A stretch of 64,000 nt of DNA from Clarireedia homoeocarpa (GCA_001465935.1 LNKV01000033.1:620001-684000), one strand, 5' to 3'. Counted from the stretch's first letter, positions 11,257 to 23,844 are shown. Made by a program: numbers and translations. Notes: generated by a model not told the origin, from the letters alone.

Positions 11257-12085
11257 ACAGGATAGTTGGCATAGATAGACGTAAGGATAGATAAGTCGGG
11301 TTGCGTCGTGCTCTGCCTGCAACTCTTCTTACTGGAATCCTCTACTGTACATGATCATTCGCATTAGCATACGGAAATCAAGAGAAGAAAGGGAGGGAGA
11401 AAGGCGTCTGGTCTGCTGTTTGGAAGGGGGCATGGCGTTTTTTTTCTGTACCTTGGATGAGCGAAAGAATTTGAAGAGTCCTTGCTTGCTTGCGTGCATG
11501 AGTGGAGTCTTTGCGTTTTGTTTTGTCTGTACTTTCGGTGGGCTAGGGACGTTCATAATATGCTGTGTGTAACTTATACAAACGCTTGGAAACCTTGTCT
11601 TGTATATGAGTATAGTTGACGAAGGTCGGGAAGTATTGTACTGTAGATAATATATCTAGGTGCATGTTAATCATGAATGAACAAACACAATAACGAAAGA
11701 TGTGGTGTAGATAAGTTAGGCAAATATGAGAACTTTTTAATGAATCTAGGAAAGCTCTTGAACCCAGGTTCTGCTTTGCCTTGCTATGCGCTGCCCTGCC
11801 TGTTCTCTTGTTTTCCACAAACGAAAAGATCTTTCAATGATCGAATATGGTGTGTGACATTACTGTACATGAAGAGTTCTTAACTAGCAATTTTCTGCAA
11901 TCTTTACCAAAAAAAAAATATAAAAAAACAGGCCCTGTCTCGGTTCGAGAAGGAGATGTGAAATCTAAGGAGCTGCCTGCATATCTGCCCTGAACGCCAA
12001 TTAAGAAAGTTTGTCTGCCGTTCTTGACCACCCATTCGTGATTTTACTTTCTTTTTTCATCAAACACAATATTAAGCACATCCAC
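11257..12085. other. Intergenic region, convergent 3' ends
   Basis: This region lies between the RMD1-like stop and the stop of the minus-strand HMG-box gene. It has an A-rich tract at about 11908-11930. Short frames on both strands show no domain. Confidence 0.4.
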
Positions 12086-13115
12086 CTAACTCCTATTGAC
12101 AGACGTGAAAGCCCCACCTCCAGCAGCTCCCGCCGCAGCTCCATCCCCATTAGCATCACCATTCCCCGTAAAACTTCCCCCTTCTTCCCGCCCACTATCC
12201 GCCATCTCCACATCATCTTCTACACCAGTACCAGCACCGGCACTAGTACCGTTGCCATTCTTCTCAGTTTGCAGCCCTTTGAATTTCCGTTCGTAGTCAG
12301 CTCGTGTCGAATCATCCATCTCTCGCCAGCCTTTCGCTAACGCAAGCTCGATATCGAAAGTGCCTTCTTTGATCTCATGGCGGTGCTGCACTAGGAGGAT
12401 GGAGCGCAGCTCCATGCAGTAGACGTCGAAGCCGGATTTGGGGGGTTTGGAGGGACCGCTAGGGGGCGGAGCGGGGGAGAGGGAGGTGGAGTGAGGAGTG
12501 CGACTTTGCATGGGTGTGGATGTGGAGTGGTTATGTGGGGAAAGAGGCTGCCCGTGGGAAATGGGGACGGGTGCTGTGGTGAAGGTAGGTTGAGTTGGGT
12601 TTGGAGGCTCAGGATGCGTATGTGAGAAGGCAGATGAGGAGGGCGAGATGGCGTTCATAGCGCCTGAAGCCAGAGTGCCAGGAAGCGGGACGGAAGGGTC
12701 ACCGAGAGAGTTGAGAAAAGAAGGTTTGCGATGACCGCGTTTGGTGCGAAGAGGCTTTTCTTGAGGCTGCAAGAGAGAGAAGATATGGAGATTAGCCTTC
12801 GTTTGCGACGACCAGCTGTGAAGGATATGTGCTGGAGGGTGACGGGGAACGTACGGTTGGTGGTGGACTCGGCGAGCCTTCCGAATCCTCCACGTTTGTG
12901 CTTGTTCGTTTCGCGAGTTGCTCGAGCAAGAAGGCTCGCTCTAGTCGCATTTTGTCTATCGATCGTCGCATCCTAGATAATCTGAGACGCGCCGCATCAT
13001 TGGCTTCTTCTACTTCGTTCATGCGGCCCTTCAATTCTATACATTTGCGCTTGTATGATTCCTCGACGGATGGTGGTAGCGTTGGTGGATTTTTCGATAC
13101 GCCGTTGGACGACAT
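12086..13115 (-). CDS. NHP10-like HMG-box protein (putative INO80 subunit)
   Basis: Two exons, 13115-12855 and 12766-12086, flank an 88-bp intron (GTACGT...TTGCAG); the product is 313 residues. I use the ATG at 13115 because the upstream extension starts at a GTG. Residues about 17-65 form a charged helix beginning ESYKRKCIELKGRMNEVEEA and continuing SRMRRSIDKMRLERAFLLEQ, a coiled coil typical of fungal NHP10/Nht1-type proteins. A Pro/Ser-rich linker precedes a single HMG-box-like segment (GFDVYCMELRSILLV, then LALAKGWREMDDSTRADYER). The tail is Gly/Ala-rich and acidic. Family knowledge: NHP10 belongs to the INO80 chromatin remodeller. It is transcribed divergently from CCT8. The complex assignment is inference from the coiled coil plus HMG-box order. 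Confidence 0.72.
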
Positions 13116-13720
13116 GGTGATGATATCTGTCAGGTTCACAGATAATGTTGGAAGAGGATTCAGGTGGCAGTAATGCGTTCCCCTTGTTTTTCTTGGTGAG
13201 GATGTTCTTCAATTCTTGTAATTGTTGCGCTCCGTTGAACAATTGGATGAATTGATTGAATTTTGAAAACTATGGTCGCGATGAAATTGGGGCTGGAATG
13301 CGAGTACCGGCGCTAATCTTGGAGCCCTAGAGAGCTGTAAGGCTGGTTAGCACGAATCACACAATTAGGAGTTGCTTGCAGCATTACTAGTGAATACCTC
13401 AGATTCTGCACAATAAATTGAACGACGGTGAGGATCTGATTAAGTTCGCAAGTTGAGATTTAACAACAGATTGTTGGTTGAAGAGTAAGAAAATGAACAA
13501 GCTAGCTCGCGTTTCGTTCTTCAGTTCTATGAAGCTATTCGGAGCGCCGGGTTCAAGTTTATCCGGCTCAATCAAAAAGTTAAGGTTCCTGTCTTGAATT
13601 TCAGGCACAGTAGTCCCGCGTTGCGTTCAAAAAAATATAGAGAAACGCGACTGTTAACTGGGGCCTGAACATATAAGAAATTAACCACGCAGGTCACTGT
13701 TTCGCTGTAGACTTTGCAAT
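13116..13720. other. Divergent promoter of HMG-box and CCT8 genes
   Basis: About 600 bp separate two divergently transcribed housekeeping-type genes. No supported coding sequence. Confidence 0.5.
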
Positions 13721-15523
13721 ATGTCTCTCAACATCCCAAATGCACCAAATGCTGGCCTTTTCAAGCAGGGCTACCAAAAGTACGAAATATCTGCCCCTCT
13801 CTTTCCAAAATATTCTAGCTAACCTTGTCTTTAAGCTATGAATCCGAAGATGGAGCGGTTCTACGTAACATTGATGCATGCAGGACTATTGCCTCGACGG
13901 TGCAAACCTCTTTAGGTCCATATGGCAGAAACAAAATCGTCATCAATCATCTGCAAAAGATGATCCTCACCTCTGATGCTGCGACCATTCTCCGAGAACT
14001 TGATGTCGTTCACCCCGCAGCAAAACTTGTCGTTATGGCAAGTCAACAACAAGAAGCCGAGATGGGGGATGCTACAAACCTAGTTATTGTCTTGGCAGGA
14101 GAACTTTTACGGAAAGCTGAAGATCTGCTAAGAATGGGTCTGAAGACTAGTGATGTGGTTATTGGTTACGAAAGAGCACAGAAATTCGCTTTGGAGGAGT
14201 TAGAGAATTTGGTTGTGGACAAAGTCGAGGATATGCGATCACAAGCCGAACTCAGCAAAGCTATTCGAACGGTCATCGCAAGCAAACAAAACGGCAGTGA
14301 GGATTTCTTGTCGAACATGGTTGCTGAAGCTGTTTTGGCTGTGCTTCCAAAGAACCCAGTTGGTTTCAATGTCGACAATATTCGAGTTGTTAAGATTATG
14401 GGAGGTAGTTTAGAACAAAGCAGAGTTGTCAAGGGTATGGTTTTCGGTCGTGAGCCAGATGGTTCAGTCAAGAAAGCAACAAGAGCCAAGGTCGGAGTAT
14501 TCTCCTGCCCAATCGACATCAGCCAGACGGAAACGAAGGGTACCGTGTTATTACATAATGCAAAGGAGATGTTGGACTTTACGAAGGGGGAGGAGAACCA
14601 ATTAGAAACTGCCATCAAGGAGCTCTACGACTCAGGTCTGCGAGTAGTTGTTGCTGGTTCTACCGTTGGAGAGCTCGCAATGCATTACCTCAACCGCTTT
14701 GGCATTTTGGTTATCCGTATCCTCAGCAAGTTCGAGCTCAGAAGATTATGCAGAGTGGTTGGAGCTACACCATTAGCCAGATTGGGAGCACCTATGCCAG
14801 ATGAGATGGGAAGTGTTGATGTTGTTGAAACACTCGAGATTGGTGGAGACAGAGTCACAGTCTTCAGACAAGAGAACGAGACCACAAGAACCGCTACCCT
14901 CGTTATCCGAGGAGCCACGCAAAATCACCTGGACGATATCGAGCGTGCTGTTGACGATGGTGTTAATGTTGTTAAAGCTATTACCAGAGATCCTAGACTT
15001 GTACCAGGTGCTGGAGCTACAGAAATTCAATTGGTCGAGCGGATACAAGCCTTCGGTGACAAGACCCCAGGTTTAGCCCAATACTCGATCAGAAAATTTG
15101 GTGAGGCTTTTGAAGTTATTCCAAGAACTTTGGCAGAAAGTGCCGGTCTTGATGCGACGGAGGTTCTCAGTAGACTTTATACTGCTCACCACAAGCATGA
15201 TGACTGGAATACCGGTGTCGATATCGAGGTAAGTCAACTCATAGAGGAAAGCGAAGGACGTTACTAACTTTTCTGCAGAACGACAATGATACCGGAACTC
15301 TTGACGCGAAGAAGGCGGGTATCTTAGATCTTATGATTGCGAAGAGTTGGGCTATCAAGCTTGCAACCGAGGCCGCACGAACTGTTTTGTCAGTCGATCA
15401 AATTATTGTCGCACGACAAGCTGGTGGACCGAAGCCGCCCGGGCCAAATCCTGTAAGTTTTCATGCACTTTTGGTTGTACAAGCGGCATTTTCTAACGAA
15501 TCTAGAACTGGGACGAGGATTAG
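13721..15523 (+). CDS. CCT8: T-complex protein 1 subunit theta
   Basis: Four exons, 13721-13779, 13836-15228, 15279-15452 and 15506-15523, give 547 residues, the normal length for this chaperonin subunit. The first exon encodes MSLNIPNAPNAGLFKQGYQ, matching the fungal CCT8 start. The last 18-nt exon adds NWDED and a stop. Group II chaperonin features are clear: SLGPYGRNK near 45-53, SDAATILREL at 66-75, GDATN at 97-101, and the C-terminal equatorial ATEAARTVLSVDQIIVARQAGGP. The theta-specific VLLHNAKEMLDFTKGEE is present. The protein is one of eight subunits of the cytosolic TRiC/CCT ring that folds actin and tubulin using ATP. The loop usually written GDG(T/S) reads GDA here. Confidence 0.96.
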
Positions 15524-16689
15524 ATATCTTGCATTAGAGGCGCTGGGGAATGTAAAAAGAAAATACCAAGTCTTGATGAATCATGAACACTTCAACCCCA
15601 GTTTCACCATAGCTACAAGCTTCTGTGTCTGTCCAATGGTGACTTTGCTTCCTAGCCTGATATCCCAATTATTGGATCACTAGATGCAACAGTGCTTGAA
15701 TCTGTACTTTGCTTCTGTCGTGATTACCCTCTAATTTAGTATCGCGAAGTAGTATCACTCATGAGCATAGTCGTGCAAATCTCAGCTACAAGCTCTAGCG
15801 CGGCATATCAATATTCTACCCATTGAACAACTCATCAGATCAATTACCGCTGCAATGAAGTGCGTTGATCAGAAGATGTCGTACAGAAGACTAATATCAG
15901 GGACGCCAAGACCGTTTCACGTCGATCTGAAGTTGTGGCGCGTATCGGAGCTTCAACTCCAAAAAGTGCACGAAACTAAACCTCCGACCTGCCGAGATCC
16001 TTTCCCCCTTTTCCCCCTTTTCCCCCACCAGATCGGATGCCATCCGAAGAATAAAGTTGAAAACAAGAAATCAGATCAGTTCGTCTGTTCTCATTTCTGA
16101 CACATGACACATGTTCGGATGAAGTGGATGGTCCCGTCCTTTATAGCTCGACTTCACAAAACGACCTGCACCTGCAGTGACCCCAAACTCGCGACATGTG
16201 GGGTTTCAGTATTCCTCCCGTGGTGGCCGTGGCCGGGGACCATACGTGCTTGGTTGGGGTAATTTTGACCGACTCTGCCCAGGTTCACATACTCTGGGGA
16301 AGGAGGATTAGGCCGAATTGTTTTCAGGACGACTTAATCTATACCTTCTGTTTGAAGAATGCTGTTTTCGTGATTTTCGTGAAACCGGGCGTGAGGAAAG
16401 CGCTACTTGCCTGCCTCCTCCAATCTGCTTGCCCACCCACGTCCCAAGTGATGAGTATATGAGTTCGAGATACTGCCCCCAATTAATGAGTATCCTTCTT
16501 TACTTCACGATCAAGTCATTATTTCTGCTGTCTTTCTATTCTCCTTATTCTATTCTCTCTTTCACGACAAGTTTTACTTCACTTCTGCTGCTGGGCAGTT
16601 TTCTTTTTTTTAAGTATCACCTTACTATAACAATATTTCCATAGTCGGGCATTTTTCATCTGCGACACGATTCCATTACTTTCGTTGAA
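15524..16689. other. Intergenic region upstream of lectin gene
   Basis: 1.17 kb with no supported gene. There is a pyrimidine-rich patch with repeated TTTTCCCCC near 16003-16026 and a TC-rich leader at 16500-16640 before the lectin start, as often seen at fungal promoters. Confidence 0.45.
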
Positions 16690-18441
16690 ATGTTGCTCCC
16701 TTTCGCTATTATTTCCCTTGTTGCTCATTCATATGCTTCTCCCACCTTGTTTCGAAGGACTGTATCTGCTCTAGACCAAGCAGCTTTCGATGAAGCTCAA
16801 AAGCGGGACGCGACAGCAACCAGAGCTTTCTCTTCCGTTTCCATTACGGTATGCTACTGCTATTTACGGACATCTTCTCCATATCAGACTAGTTATGCTT
16901 ATCAATGACAGACTTCATCAGGACAATGTCTCGCCGTGGATGAACTATCTGGCGACTTCAGGGCAAACCTGACTCCGATCCAAGTCGCTGCGTGTGATGG
17001 CAGTACTGGTCAACAGTGGGATGTTATCACGAGCGGAAAACATAACAATGTAGCTGGAAGTATGCTGGTTGTTAATACATTGGTAAGTTACCCTCATCAG
17101 CGTAGAAAAAAATAGACCGGTTTGGAACAATACGCTGCAGCAACTGAGTATTGTGGCCAAACAAATCCCCAAAGAATCTGAGTCAATATAATCTCTTGAT
17201 TGTTCAGTCATTTGGAAAATGTTTTCATCGGCCTGCTATTTCTGCACTGGAGAACCTTCTTTACTTCGTCTAGCGTACTGACCACTGCATAGACACAAGC
17301 CTGCTTGAACTTTGACCCTCGACGTGCCGCTGGTAATACTGTGATCATGTTTTCATGCGGAGGTCGAGCCGATGGAAGTCAGTTACATTTACCTACAAGG
17401 AAAATACGTCACTAATCTCGACCTAGGTGGACTCGTCACGAATTCCCAGTTATTCCCCTTCAATGGAACAGCTGGTCCAATGACTCTATCGCCCGAAAAT
17501 GCCGCTGGCACGTGCCTCACCGTGACATCCGGCAATGTACTCGACCAAGCTCCTTGCAGCGCTTCCGATGCCACCCAGACTTTCACCTTTGGGGCGTCAT
17601 CCGGAAATTCTGGAACAGGAACAGGAAACGCACAGACTGTTTCTGCACTCGCTGCTTCATTACCAACCACTTCAGTTAGCCCTGTCGCCGTATCCTCTCC
17701 ATCAGCTATCACAGCAGCACCTGCATCAACTGCCACCGCCGGAACTGCCACCTCTCCCAACGCTGTATCCCGCGCAGGAGGTGTTCTCGATCCCTCCGCG
17801 GCTGCAGAAGCCAACCCTGTCGATGCAACAGCGGTAAAAGCATTCTCATCTGTTGCGCTCCAAGATGCTTCTGGAAATTGTCTATTCGTTGATCCTAGTG
17901 CGGGAGATTTCAGAGAAAATTTGATTCCTATCACATTACAGGCTTGCGATGGGAGTCAAAACCAGGCTTGGGACATTATTACCAGTGGGAAACATAATAA
18001 TGCCGCGAATTCTGCACTGGTTGTTAGCAGTTTGGTAAGTAACAATTTCGTCCCGTAGATCTAGAATGGATAGTTGGCGGGCGCTGACTCGATTGAATAG
18101 ACTCAAGGATGTCTCAACTTTGACCCAAGACGAGCTGCTGGTGACACTGTTATTATGTTCTCTTGTGGTGGAAGAGCAGATGGAGGTACGTACTTCTTAC
18201 TCTATTTTCCCTACCTATTTCATATCCACTTTATTTTAAATCCATACTAATAGCCAAATCAGGTGGTCTGGTCACAAACTCGCAGCTCTTCCCCTTCACG
18301 GCCGGACAAACGAGCATTCTTCTAGCTCCTGAGAATGCCAACAATGCAACTTGCCTTGTGGCAAATGCCTCGGGGAAGTTGGACTCAACCGCTTGTGGTG
18401 CTGATGTAACGGGGCAGACGTTCAGTATTGTGTCGGCATAA
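16690..18441 (+). CDS. Secreted ricin-B-like lectin with two duplicated units
   Basis: Six exons, 16690-16848, 16912-17082, 17293-17377, 17427-18034, 18101-18185 and 18263-18441, give 428 residues. A signal peptide (MLLPFAIISLVAHSYA) opens the protein. Unit 1 runs GQCLAVDELSGDFRANLTPI, ACDGSTGQQWDVITSGKHNN, NFDPRRAAGNTVIMFSCGGR, then GLVTNSQLFPF. Unit 2 repeats this: GNCLFVDPSAGDFRENLIPI, ACDGSQNQAWDIITSGKHNN, NFDPRRAAGDTVIMFSCGGR, then GLVTNSQLFPF. QxW motifs (QQW, QAW) fit ricin-B/CBM13-type beta-trefoil lectins. A Ser/Thr/Ala-rich linker joins the units. It probably acts outside the cell on glycans. Donor GTCAGT of the third intron is less canonical, but the aligned second unit has an intron at the same place. 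Confidence 0.82.
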
Positions 18442-19396
18442 CAAGTTGCTTGTGGTTGGGGAGTTGAGCTTTTGGTATGGTCGTGGTGTGGGAGGCAGAT
18501 GTTGGGAGTAAGGTTTGTGGGTTTTATGGTTGGGTAAGAGTGTGGGTGAAAATGGGTGGTGTATTGACATGATCGGAAGTCATCGCTATGGATATGGGAG
18601 TTTGGATGCACGGATGTACTTGGGCATAGATCAAATTATGATGAGTCGTCAATTCTACAATTAAAAAGAAAATTATGATCTTGTACAAGCGTTGAGCGCC
18701 TTTTCCACCAACCAATTCAAACCTATATGAATTCTGTTCGGCTTTTACCAAGGTTATTCTATTATACGAATATCATTTGAACATTGAGAAGCCAATTGGC
18801 AAGCTTTGAAATCGAGATCTCAAAATTTGTGTTCGAATTAACTTTTCGAATTGCCACATCGCCTAGTGGAAGATAGATCTTCACAACTCCCTGCCATCAA
18901 CCGCGTCTTTCAATGCAATCACTTTAAACCCATAAGAAACATATCTGGATGAAGAGTTAATAGAAAGTGATATTCATGAACATCACATCTACATGTCAAC
19001 TATATCTAGCGTCTGCTAAATCGTCCCAAATGCGACTCGCGTCTAATATACAAATACAAAACAAAGTAGTCATACAACTTAAATCATACAACCAATCAAC
19101 CGACAACTACCTCACCATCCAAAGATTTTTCCCCGCAAAAGCACAATATACGACACAGATAGTAAGATGATAACATCAAGCTCACTAGAGTATCGATGAA
19201 GGAAAACGAAATGGTGAAAAAATAAAAACAAAACAAGCTATGCCATGATGCATCCCACCCTCCCTGTCCCGCGCTTTTCAAATGCAAAAACAAATCCTTC
19301 CTCTCTTTCTTAGTATCATCCGTACCAAGATCTCATACTCATCACCGGAGCACCACGGCTACAGATTGATGAATACCAGATGATAAGAAATACCAT
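18442..19396. other. Intergenic region, convergent 3' ends
   Basis: This region lies between the lectin stop and the chitinase stop. It is AT-rich in the middle and has no supported gene. Confidence 0.45.
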
Positions 19397-20711
19397 TTAC
19401 TGGCAAGCAGACCAGTAGTCATCAGTGCGAACACAAGTTGATCCCTCCTCACAGGTAGTAGAACCGGTGTATCCAATTCCGCCACACTGGGACCACATAG
19501 GGACAGCCTTGCCTGAACCAGTAGCAGTTCCGCTTGGGAGAGTTGATGTTGCGGTCTTGGTGGCCACGGCGACGGATTTAGTGGTGCTGAGGCGAACGCT
19601 GGTAGTGAAAGTCGAGACAGCAGTTCCAGAGGATTTGGGGGAGGTGGCGATAGTGGCGGAGGTCTTGGGGGCGCTGGTTACGGCTGTGGAAACGGGAGAT
19701 GATGAGCCGCCGGATGGAGCAGCGCCACCGAGGGCTTTGGTGATGGCGGAGAGGTAGCCGGTGTTTCCGACGATGGTGACCATATCCCAGGCCATGATAC
19801 CACCGAAAGACTTGAAGCTCTTGGAGTAGGTGATGATTTCAGCGAGCGTGGCAGAGTCGACGTAAGAAGAAAGGCTAGCGGCAGCAGTGCTGCCGGGAAC
19901 ACCGACGAAGACTTTGACGGCTTTGTTCTTGGAGGTTTCGGAGGCCCATTTGTCCCAGGTGGCCATGTTGAAGACGGATTGGGTGGAGCTGCCTTTGGTG
20001 AAGGCGCTGACTCCGCACTCGTTGTTGTAGAACTGGACGAAGACGGCGTCGAAGGCGACTTGGCCTTGGAGGAAGGACTTGTCGTTTTGGTCGGGGTAGG
20101 GGCATTGTGGGGCGGCAGTCAAGTAGAATTTCTTGCTTTTCTCGGCGTCCATTAATGTACGGAGCTCGCCGGCGAAAACGTCCATGTTACTCAGGTTAGG
20201 AGTCTCAATATCAAAATCGAAACCATCGACGACTGCGTCGCCAAATGGACGGGTAGTAGATGATCCAGATTGCTTAGGTCCGAAAGCAGCCCAGACGTTC
20301 TTGGCTGCAGTGGTGGCGATATCGGAGCTTGTGAGAGCATTCTCAGTGAAGGTGGCTCCTCCGATGGAAAGGAGAATGGTCTTGCCCATGCCCTGACAGG
20401 TGATGATATCCTTGCCGACCTGGGTGGGATTTGCGTTTCCAACATTGACACTGAGGTCCTTGATAGAGATCAAGAATGAAACTGGGATGATGTTGATATC
20501 GGTGTCTGCAAATAATTAGTAAATGTGGTTTCAGCCATTCTAGATCGGTAAGGTATATACTTGAGCAGTAAGATGCAAGAGAGCCCTGGTTTGGACCTTG
20601 ACCCCAGTAGATGGCAACGTTATTAGAAGAAGAAGTGCTGAAGCCGGCAAAGGCAGAGGGAATAGCTGCGAGCACGCTCGCGAGCGAAAGTAAACTTTTC
20701 GTGGAATACAT
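19397..20711 (-). CDS. GH18 class III endochitinase with C-terminal CBM1
   Basis: Two exons, 20711-20561 and 20505-19397, flank a 55-bp intron; the product is 419 residues. It starts with a signal peptide ending near AFAG (residue 23). The GH18 barrel follows: NVAIYWGQGPNQGSL near 31-45, LLSIGG at 95-100, and the catalytic DGFDFDIE at 144-151 with Glu151 as the general acid. A Ser/Thr-rich linker leads to a fungal cellulose-binding module beginning WSQCGGIGYTGSTTC and ending WSACQ. It is secreted and hydrolyses chitin, probably in its own wall during growth or lysis, or in other fungi or insects. The catalytic residues are intact, so it should be active. It is convergent with the lectin gene. 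Confidence 0.93.
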
Positions 20712-22691
20712 GATGAATTGGAAGATAAGTTATAGAACTGAAATGAATGTATGAAGGAAAGTGGTGGGAACAAAGATGCCCGAAAAGGAAAAAATAATGA
20801 ATGTGGATGGGAAATGAATGTGAGTAGTTGTTGATGGCCTTCGATATTCAAGCCAGAGACGACATACTTATATCGGTCTATTCGAGCTCTAATTCGACTT
20901 CCATATTTGATGGACTTCCTACGCCTTCCCGATCCGAAGCATCTTCATCACCACGAATAGATCATGAGTAATTGCGCCTTCCTGTAGCAGATGCTCGTAG
21001 CATTGGGATTCAACCACAAGATGAAAACAAAATCCTAAGCCAAGCGACCCCAGTACCTGGCCGTAGGATTCTCTGAGAGCTTCTTCATGTGGGCATAAGA
21101 GCGAGACCTAATGAGCATGGGGGAACGAAGTTTCTCTGAAGTGAGCTAATCAACTTCATCCAGCCTTATTGCTGAAACAACTCCCAGTATATGCAATTGA
21201 GAAGAAACGGCACCAGTGATCAAAGAGTCTGTTTTAGAATTGGGGAAATTTAGTGTTCCCATAGGATTCAACTTTGTAATCATTCTGGGGGCACGATCGT
21301 GCGAGGGGCCAAAAACAACAGTCAGCATACGCCTATTTCGAGATCTCATAAAAATCTGATTGGGGCTTACATGCCGGGAACCCATCGATAAACAACATGC
21401 AATCGCAAATTGGAGAATCGCATTACGAATTGGACATTAAAGTTGTTTTTCAAGGCACAGTGAACGAGCCGTACAGAATTTGAAGAGGCACGATGCACGT
21501 AATTTGGGTCTGGGCAACGCTGGCTGAGGCCCGGAATCCTGGGCCGTTTACTGTATCGATCTGTTCATGCAATCCTAGTGGACGTTCCACTTGGAACAAC
21601 AGGGGAAGGAAGTAGATTTCCCATTTGGGGTGGCGGGAGCGAAAATTGTTGTAACGTTGCTGATTGCTACAAGCAGTATTCCCAAGCAATCAAGGATCTC
21701 CTCGAAGTACCGTAGATGAGCAACATGGCTTCGATTTTCCTCCCATCCATGTGACAGCATGCAAACAATCAGGGAAGAAGCAGGCCTGGACAACGATAGT
21801 ACGAAGTAGTAACGTGTTTTGTTTTGTGCAGCGGGGGGAAGAGAAGCCCAGACTCAATGCCTAGTTCTCAAGCCTGAGGCACTCATCGAAGGATGAACGG
21901 CGTCGCCCGAAGTCAGCGGACCCAGGTACGAGAAACTCAAAACTACTCAGCCGCAAAGGATTGGACAGTAAAATGATGCGAGCGGATGATTATCTTATCG
22001 AACACGTGCAGGATGCGCGTTGTTGCAAAATGAGCTGTGGATCTGTCATCAAGGTACCTTTACCTAACTTCATCATCGAAGTGGTCCATTCACAATCTCA
22101 TCTTACCAATATGTGACCTTTCGAGATAGGCGCTCGTTGACTTTTTTCTCAGGTCGTATACTATCTATCTTTATCTTCATGCTTCTCACCTGCAATTCTC
22201 AATCACTTCGGAAGGGAAGTAATCCATCTGATATTGCCGCCGAAGTCCTCGCCGAAGTCCTCGCCGAAGTCTTCGCCGCAAGTAAACATGAGCCTGTGCG
22301 GCGAAGCTAACATTCCTTTCTCCTGGCATAAATCAATCTCTCATGAATGACATTACTCTTATGCAAGTATTCTAGACAAGGTGCTGATGGTATTCCTACC
22401 GCAACCCTTGAATTCCTCGTTCTGTTTCAAGCATGGTCGTTTCCGTGGTCGCTCCTACGGTGTAGCAAAAAGGAATATCGGTCGACCTTTTCACTCCCTT
22501 ACTATCCGGTGCTTGCGACTTAAAATTCGTCCTTGGCTCATGGAACATGCATATTTTTTGGGGGGGGGAAATTATACGCGTCTGCGCCACAGCGATTTCT
22601 GCTATATCGTGCTATAGGCCCCAGAATAGAAGATTATTGTCCAATTATTCACCACCCTAGTATATATCCCAACCATTCAAATGAATCCATT
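20712..22691. other. 2-kb intergenic region
   Basis: It holds the chitinase promoter and the SDR 3' side. A 12-bp unit (gccgaagtcctc) repeats three times at 22239-22274. Short frames elsewhere lack any domain. A G-run lies near 22560. Confidence 0.45.
22239..22274. repeat. 12-bp tandem repeat, 3 copies
   Basis: Units gccgaagtcctc, gccgaagtcctc and gccgaagtcttc follow each other directly. The repeat lies outside any gene I support. Confidence 0.85.
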
Positions 22692-23438
22692 TCAGTGAGG
22701 CATACCGCCATTGACTTCAACTACACTACCATTCACATACTTCGCGCCCTCCCCCATCAGGTAGACAACCACATCAGCAACCTCTTCTGGCAAACCAAAT
22801 CTCCCCATTGCGACAGTTCCTTCCATCTTCTTTATCGCCTCCTCGCCCTCTAATACTGCTGAATTCGTAGGCGTAGTAATATAGCCTGGTGCAACGACAT
22901 TCGTTCTGATGCCTTTCGGCCCAAGCTCCAAAGCCATACATTTTGAAAACCCTATGACTGCGTATTTTGTAGCACAGTAGACGGCATAGTGAGATACTGG
23001 TACGACTCCACAAACGGAGGAGACATTCACGAATGAAGATCCCGATTGAAGATGTGGGACCGCAGCTCGAGTGATGTTGAATGTTCCTTTTAGATTTGTA
23101 TTCATCAATTTGTCCCAGTATTCATCTGTCACTTCAGTGATTGACATTCCAGTGGGGTTGATCCCAGCGCAATTGAAGATGTGGTTTATAGACCCGGAAG
23201 AAGTGATGGATGAAATGTAGGTTTCGCAGGCTGCTGATGAACTGACATCAAGAATGGCTGCATCGTGCCAGCCTGGATTTGCGCAGAGTCTGTTGGTTTC
23301 TTGAACTGATATGAGGTTGATATCTGAAAGGAAAAGCTTGGCATTTAGAGAAGCTAGTTTGATCGCAGTAGCTCGACCAATGCCACTCCCAGCGCCTGTT
23401 ATTAGGATGGTAGTATCTTTGAAAGATGATGTGGCCAT
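22692..23438 (-). CDS. Short-chain dehydrogenase/reductase
   Basis: Single exon, 248 residues from the ATG at 23438; the longer frame upstream starts at a TTG. Classical SDR: cofactor loop TGAGSGIG at 14-21, NCAG at 89-92, catalytic Ser near 140, and YCATK at 154-158. The end, VNGSVVEVNGGM, matches the usual SDR C-terminus. Asp39 after the second strand (LFLSDIN) suggests NAD(H) rather than NADP(H) preference. The substrate cannot be told. No targeting signal is visible, so it is probably cytosolic. The neighbour on the same strand is a membrane protein 400 bp upstream; nothing links them functionally. Confidence 0.88.
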   Translation of the reverse strand: MATSSFKDTTILITGAGSGIGRATAIKLASLNAKLFLSDINLISVQETNRLCANPGWHDAAILDVSSSAACETYISSITSSGSINHIFNCAGINPTGMSITEVTDEYWDKLMNTNLKGTFNITRAAVPHLQSGSSFVNVSSVCGVVPVSHYAVYCATKYAVIGFSKCMALELGPKGIRTNVVAPGYITTPTNSAVLEGEEAIKKMEGTVAMGRFGLPEEVADVVVYLMGEGAKYVNGSVVEVNGGMPH

Positions 23439-23844
23439 GCCTTGTGCCTTGACTTGATACAAATGAAATGTGTCTTATGTGAACTGAATCTTTGGCGCAA
23501 ACATTGGCAAGTGTAAACTAAATAGATTGCGGAATGCTTGAGCGGATAATATATGTGTTCCTCGTGCATTAGCCCTGATAGCCGCAAATCAATACGTAAG
23601 AGTTATTGAAGTGGGGTTGGTGACGGTTAGCGGGGTTGTGTATTTGTTTAACTTGACCACACACCAAAACGTCCAAGCTTAGATGGTTGACGTTCACTTT
23701 TGTGTTCTTGGCATTCAAACGAAGAATCATGGTCTGGACTTGAACGTAGCTCGGGTCATCTGGTGGGTAAATCCTTCCTCACTTCAAATTTCCCAATAAG
23801 TTCTAGAACTTGTTAAATGTGGCGATAGGAGTGAAGTCCGTATC

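Noticed and set aside
17389..17934. 181-codon minus-strand frame inside the lectin gene
   Set aside because: Opposite strand of a Ser/Thr/Ala-rich linker; the plus-strand protein has signal peptide, QxW motifs and duplicated exons.
19425..19757. Plus-strand frame over the chitinase linker
   Set aside because: Shadow of the Ser/Thr-rich minus-strand coding sequence.
22113..22310. Plus-strand frame with AEVLAEVLAEVF repeat
   Set aside because: Open only because of the 12-bp tandem repeat; no other gene feature.
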